Assembly (NCBI GenBank): GCA_958296075.1
Contig: CATQHW010000002.1
Location: 806,001-870,000 of the forward strand
DNA from: an uncultured Spirochaetia bacterium
GTDB taxonomy: Bacteria > Spirochaetota > Spirochaetia > SZUA-6 > Bin103
Length of the DNA stretch: 64,000 nucleotides
Direction: 5' to 3'
The notes under the pieces are model-generated. The model searched no databases. It saw only the letters and a list, made by a program, of their open reading frames with translations, and was not told the origin of the DNA. Position numbers and translations under genes: made by a program. Shown here in pieces: positions 61,555 to 64,000 of this stretch (position 1 is its first letter; each line of letters starts with the position of its first letter).

Positions 61555-62712
61555 ATGCCGACCGAGACGGCGACCGAGACACCGAACGGGGGAGCCGAGC
61601 TCGCGGCGCTGGCCGTGCCGCCGCCGGTGCGGCCGATGCTGGCCAAGGCAATGCACGTCCTGCCGGCGGAGGATGGGCCGCCCGGGGACGACTGGATCTT
61701 CGAGCCCAAGTGGGACGGCTTCCGCACCCTGGTGTTCCGTTCGGGTGGCGAGCTGCTGCTGCAGAGCCGCGACCTGAAGCCGATGAACCGCTACTTTCCC
61801 GAGCTCCTGGAACCGTTGGCGGCGCAGCTCCCGCAGCGCTGCGTGCTGGACGGCGAAGTGGTGGTCGCTACCGGTTCGGGACTCGACTTCGAGGCGCTGC
61901 AGCAGCGCATCCATCCGGCCGCGTCACGCGTCGCCATGCTGGCGGAGCGCACGCCAGCGTCGTTCGTGGCGTTCGATCTGCTCGCCGCGGACGGCGCCGA
62001 CCTGTCATCGGCCGGCTTTGGCGAGCGGCGGGAGGCGCTGGAGCGGGTATTGGCCGGCTGCGCGCTGCCGTTGCACGTCACGCCGATGACGCGGGATCGG
62101 GCGGTCGCGCAGGACTGGTTCCGGCGGTTCGAGGGCGCCGGCCTGGACGGAGTGATGGCCAAGGACCCGGCGTGCCGGTACCAGCCCGGCAAGCGCGCGA
62201 TGATCAAGGTAAAGCCCAAGCGTACCGTCGACTGCGTCGTCGGCGGGCTGCGCTGGCATAAGAACGGACTTGGCACCATGGTCGGATCGCTGCTGCTCGG
62301 GCTGTATGACGAGCACGGCCGGCTCCATCACGTGGGCGTCGCTACCAGCTTTCGAGAGTCCTACCGGCGGGAGTTGGCCGCGGAGCTGGCGCCGCTCCGC
62401 GACGGCATCGACGCCGGCCACCCGTGGTACGGCTGGGTCCAGGCTGCCGGCGCCGGCGGAGCCGACCGGCGGGTGCCCGGCCGTCGCGTGCCCGGCAGCG
62501 CGAGCCGGTGGAGCCAGGGCAAGGATCAGAGTTGGGTGCCGCTGCGTGCCGAGCGGGTGGTGGAGGTCACCTACGACCACGTGCAGGGTAGCCGATTCCG
62601 GCATACCGCCCACTTGGTGCGGTGGCGCCCCGACAAGGAACCGCGCGCGTGCACCTACGATCAGCTCGCGGTCACCCCGCCGGTGGAGTTGAGCGCCATC
62701 TTTCGCGCGTGA
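61555..62712 (+). CDS. ATP-dependent DNA ligase
   Basis: 385 residues of the LigC/LigD-ligase-domain family. The adenylation motif is EPKWDGFRTLVF (Lys nucleophile, ~residue 47), then SRDLKPMNRYFPEL, VLDGEVVV, FDLLAADG, MAKDPACRYQPGKR and MIKVKPKRTVDCVVGG (motif V). An OB-fold domain follows with VEVTYDHVQGSRFRHTAHLVRWRPDKEP. No polymerase or phosphoesterase domain is fused, and no Ku gene is in the window. It could serve base-excision repair or non-homologous end joining. The start codon is 6 bp after the HAD gene. Confidence 0.93.
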   Translation: MPTETATETPNGGAELAALAVPPPVRPMLAKAMHVLPAEDGPPGDDWIFEPKWDGFRTLVFRSGGELLLQSRDLKPMNRYFPELLEPLAAQLPQRCVLDGEVVVATGSGLDFEALQQRIHPAASRVAMLAERTPASFVAFDLLAADGADLSSAGFGERREALERVLAGCALPLHVTPMTRDRAVAQDWFRRFEGAGLDGVMAKDPACRYQPGKRAMIKVKPKRTVDCVVGGLRWHKNGLGTMVGSLLLGLYDEHGRLHHVGVATSFRESYRRELAAELAPLRDGIDAGHPWYGWVQAAGAGGADRRVPGRRVPGSASRWSQGKDQSWVPLRAERVVEVTYDHVQGSRFRHTAHLVRWRPDKEPRACTYDQLAVTPPVELSAIFRA

Positions 62713-62733
62713 ACGAACCGGCGTGCGGGCGGC

Positions 62734-63324
62734 CTACGAGCCGGCCGTGGCCGTGGCGTCATCCCTGCCCCGCGGCGCGAACGCGCCGGGCCACGGCTCG
62801 GCGCCGGTCTCCACGTCCTCGTATTCTTCCTCTTCCTTGAACGGGCGCATGCCGCGCGCCAGGTAGTTGGCAAGCGCGTGCGGGTGGTCGGCCGTGCAGG
62901 TGTGCAGCCAGACGCGGCCGCCGCCGGTCGAGCGCCCGCGCTCCACGGCGTCGCAGAGCAGGTGACCGCCCAGGCCGCGGCCCGTGAACGACGGCAACAT
63001 CCCGAACTGCCGGACCTCCACGCCGTCCTCGGCGTCGCCGACCAGCTCGAAGTAGCCGGCCGCGGTGCCGCCGACGTAGGCGACCCAGATCTCTACGGCG
63101 TCATCTGCCAGGTAGCGCTCCCACTGCGCGTAGCTCCAATCCACCCGCCGCGTCCAGTTCCAGGGGTAGCCGACCCCCCGGTACAGGAACCGAGCGAAGT
63201 CGGGCGTGACCGCGACTGCCTGGCGCAGCTCGTAGTCGGGCCGCGCCCGCGAGGGGCGTCGCAGCGGCGCATCGGCCATCAGCTCCAGATAGGTGGTGCG
63301 CACCAGCGTACGGGCTACCGGCAT
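62734..63324 (-). CDS. GNAT-family N-acetyltransferase
   Basis: 196 residues from ATG 63324; the longer frame to 63453 overlaps the divergent gene start and is not conserved. The GNAT core has IWVAYVGGTAAGYFEL, EVRQFGMLPSFTGRGLGGHLL (acetyl-CoA pyrophosphate loop, R-G-x-G) and VWLHTCTADHPHALANYLARGM. The N-terminal part (ELRQAVAVTPDFARFLYRGVGYPWNWTRR) resembles a small subgroup of unknown substrate. The C-terminus is acidic. It is convergent with the ligase. Confidence 0.88.
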   Translation of the reverse strand: MPVARTLVRTTYLELMADAPLRRPSRARPDYELRQAVAVTPDFARFLYRGVGYPWNWTRRVDWSYAQWERYLADDAVEIWVAYVGGTAAGYFELVGDAEDGVEVRQFGMLPSFTGRGLGGHLLCDAVERGRSTGGGRVWLHTCTADHPHALANYLARGMRPFKEEEEYEDVETGAEPWPGAFAPRGRDDATATAGS

Positions 63325-63446
63325 GGGCACATCGTGCCCGTGCGGCACGGTATCGTCGAGTGCGGGGCGTCGCTTCACGCGTTTGACCGCCGCGGTCAGG
63401 TCGCCTACCGTCGCCGCGCACGGCCGGTCGCGGGAAGGAGGGAACG

Positions 63447-64000
63447 GTGGCAACGGATCTGGCGCATCACATCCAGGAGACGCCGCTGGTCGACACCCAC
63501 GAGCACCTGAAGCGGGAGCCGGAGTGGCTGCAGGACGGGCCGGACATTCTCCAGGACCTGTTCGGGAACTACGTGACGGCCGACCTGCGGACCGCCGGCG
63601 CGGCGCCGGACGCCATGCAGCGCCTGCTCGATGCGTCCGACCCGGACGTCGCCGGCCGATTCGGCGGGATCGAGGCGGCCTGGCACGCGACGCGGTTCAC
63701 GGGATACGGCGAGGCGGTTCGCCTGATCGCCCGGCACGTCTACGGGCTCGATGAGCTGAGCGCCGAGGGGCTGGCCGCCGCGCAGGGCCGCACCGCCGAG
63801 CTGCGCCGGCCGGGCGAGCGCTACCGCCTGCTGCGCGGCGTGGCGAACCTCGACCACGTGCAGACCGACGACTTCCGATGGCCGTGCCTGCCGGATCACT
63901 CGGGAATCGGGTTCTTCCTGTACGACCTGTCGTGGGCCAGCTTCTGCCGCGGCGATATCGACGTGCGGGCGATCCATGCGGAAACCGGCGTCGATGTTAC
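63447..64000 (+). CDS. Amidohydrolase-family protein (3' partial)
   Basis: The frame from GTG 63447 is open to the end of the window (184 codons visible). AAGGAGGG lies 5 bp before the GTG, a very strong site. The opening QETPLVDTHEHLKRE gives the first metal motif H-x-H (HEH). The middle part (WHATRFTGYGEAVRLIARHVYGLD and RTAELRRPGERYRLLRGVANLDHVQTD) resembles barrel hydrolases of the uronate-isomerase/Amidohydro_2 type. It could be a decarboxylase, isomerase or hydrolase; the missing C-terminal half prevents a closer call. Confidence 0.78.
   Translation, partial: MATDLAHHIQETPLVDTHEHLKREPEWLQDGPDILQDLFGNYVTADLRTAGAAPDAMQRLLDASDPDVAGRFGGIEAAWHATRFTGYGEAVRLIARHVYGLDELSAEGLAAAQGRTAELRRPGERYRLLRGVANLDHVQTDDFRWPCLPDHSGIGFFLYDLSWASFCRGDIDVRAIHAETGVDV

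Noticed and set aside
1..64000. tRNA, rRNA or tmRNA genes
   Set aside because: T-loop-like GGTTCGA words occur (for example near 21726 and antisense near 40980), but no flanking cloverleaf or CCA end could be built.

Overview
The window is 64 kb of very GC-rich bacterial DNA, tightly packed with catabolic and transport genes. It has no rRNA or tRNA genes and no phage module that I can see. The lineage is inferred. Two paralogous family-1-type solute-binding proteins carry cleavable signal peptides followed by an AEGQ-type mature start, and they pair with Lpl/Ytc-type sugar permeases. That style is common in Spirochaetia. Combined with the GC content and the sugar-acid, phytanoyl-CoA-dioxygenase and enolase-superfamily content, it suggests an uncultured high-GC spirochaete-like heterotroph. 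No marker gene here proves this.

Layout. 1-6.2 kb: a truncated glycan-active-like gene, then a family-5 (oligopeptide/oligosaccharide) binding protein and two permeases with no ATPase subunits, ending against a DUF234-type remnant. 6.5-15.6 kb: a FadJ-type beta-oxidation fusion, divergent from a plus-strand run of 2-oxoacid dehydrogenase E1 beta, E1 alpha, a short E2-like lipoyl protein with no catalytic domain, cupin, sugar epimerase, SDR, mandelate-racemase-family enzyme and aminotransferase. 15.6-17.8 kb: tdh-kbl, the threonine-to-glycine pathway. 18-21.6 kb: a small accessory island with phytanoyl-CoA dioxygenase, a DUF4143 ATPase with an upstream palindrome, a MNT/HEPN toxin-antitoxin-like pair and a DUF1640 coiled-coil protein. 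A 33-bp perfect direct repeat derived from the dioxygenase tail brackets the ATPase.

21.7-28.5 kb: a sugar ABC locus whose binding-protein gene faces its permeases head-on. An intact ISL3-family element sits in the T-tract of the binding-protein terminator with an 8-bp target duplication. Decayed ISKra4-like and IS21-like pieces lie between it and the permeases, and the LplB-type permease is tandemly duplicated. 28.6-40.8 kb: VOC protein, aldo/keto reductases, an apiosidase-like glycosidase, amidohydrolase, Gfo/Idh/MocA oxidoreductase, aminotransferase, SGNH esterase, MetE-like protein and a 12-repeat NHL double propeller. 40.8-44.1 kb: a gene-free 0.49-kb stretch with four successive perfect-stem hairpins (candidate structured RNA or group II intron relic), an FmdB-like zinc-ribbon protein, a broken amidase and a GmrSD-like DUF262/DUF1524 nuclease.

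44.1-54.4 kb: a rhamnose-mutarotase/propeller/MDR-dehydrogenase operon, a degenerate glutamine amidotransferase, SDR, exonuclease III, epimerase, creatininase-family enzyme, M48 protease, NUDIX, endonuclease III and MsrA. 54.4-60.8 kb: a second sugar ABC operon (MFS, enolase-superfamily dehydratase, LplB, LplC, binding protein, terminator). 60.9-64 kb: HAD phosphatase, ATP-dependent DNA ligase, GNAT and the start of an amidohydrolase that runs off the window. The overall theme is uptake and oxidation of plant- or algal-type sugars and sugar acids, with scattered repair and defence genes and local IS-driven rearrangement.
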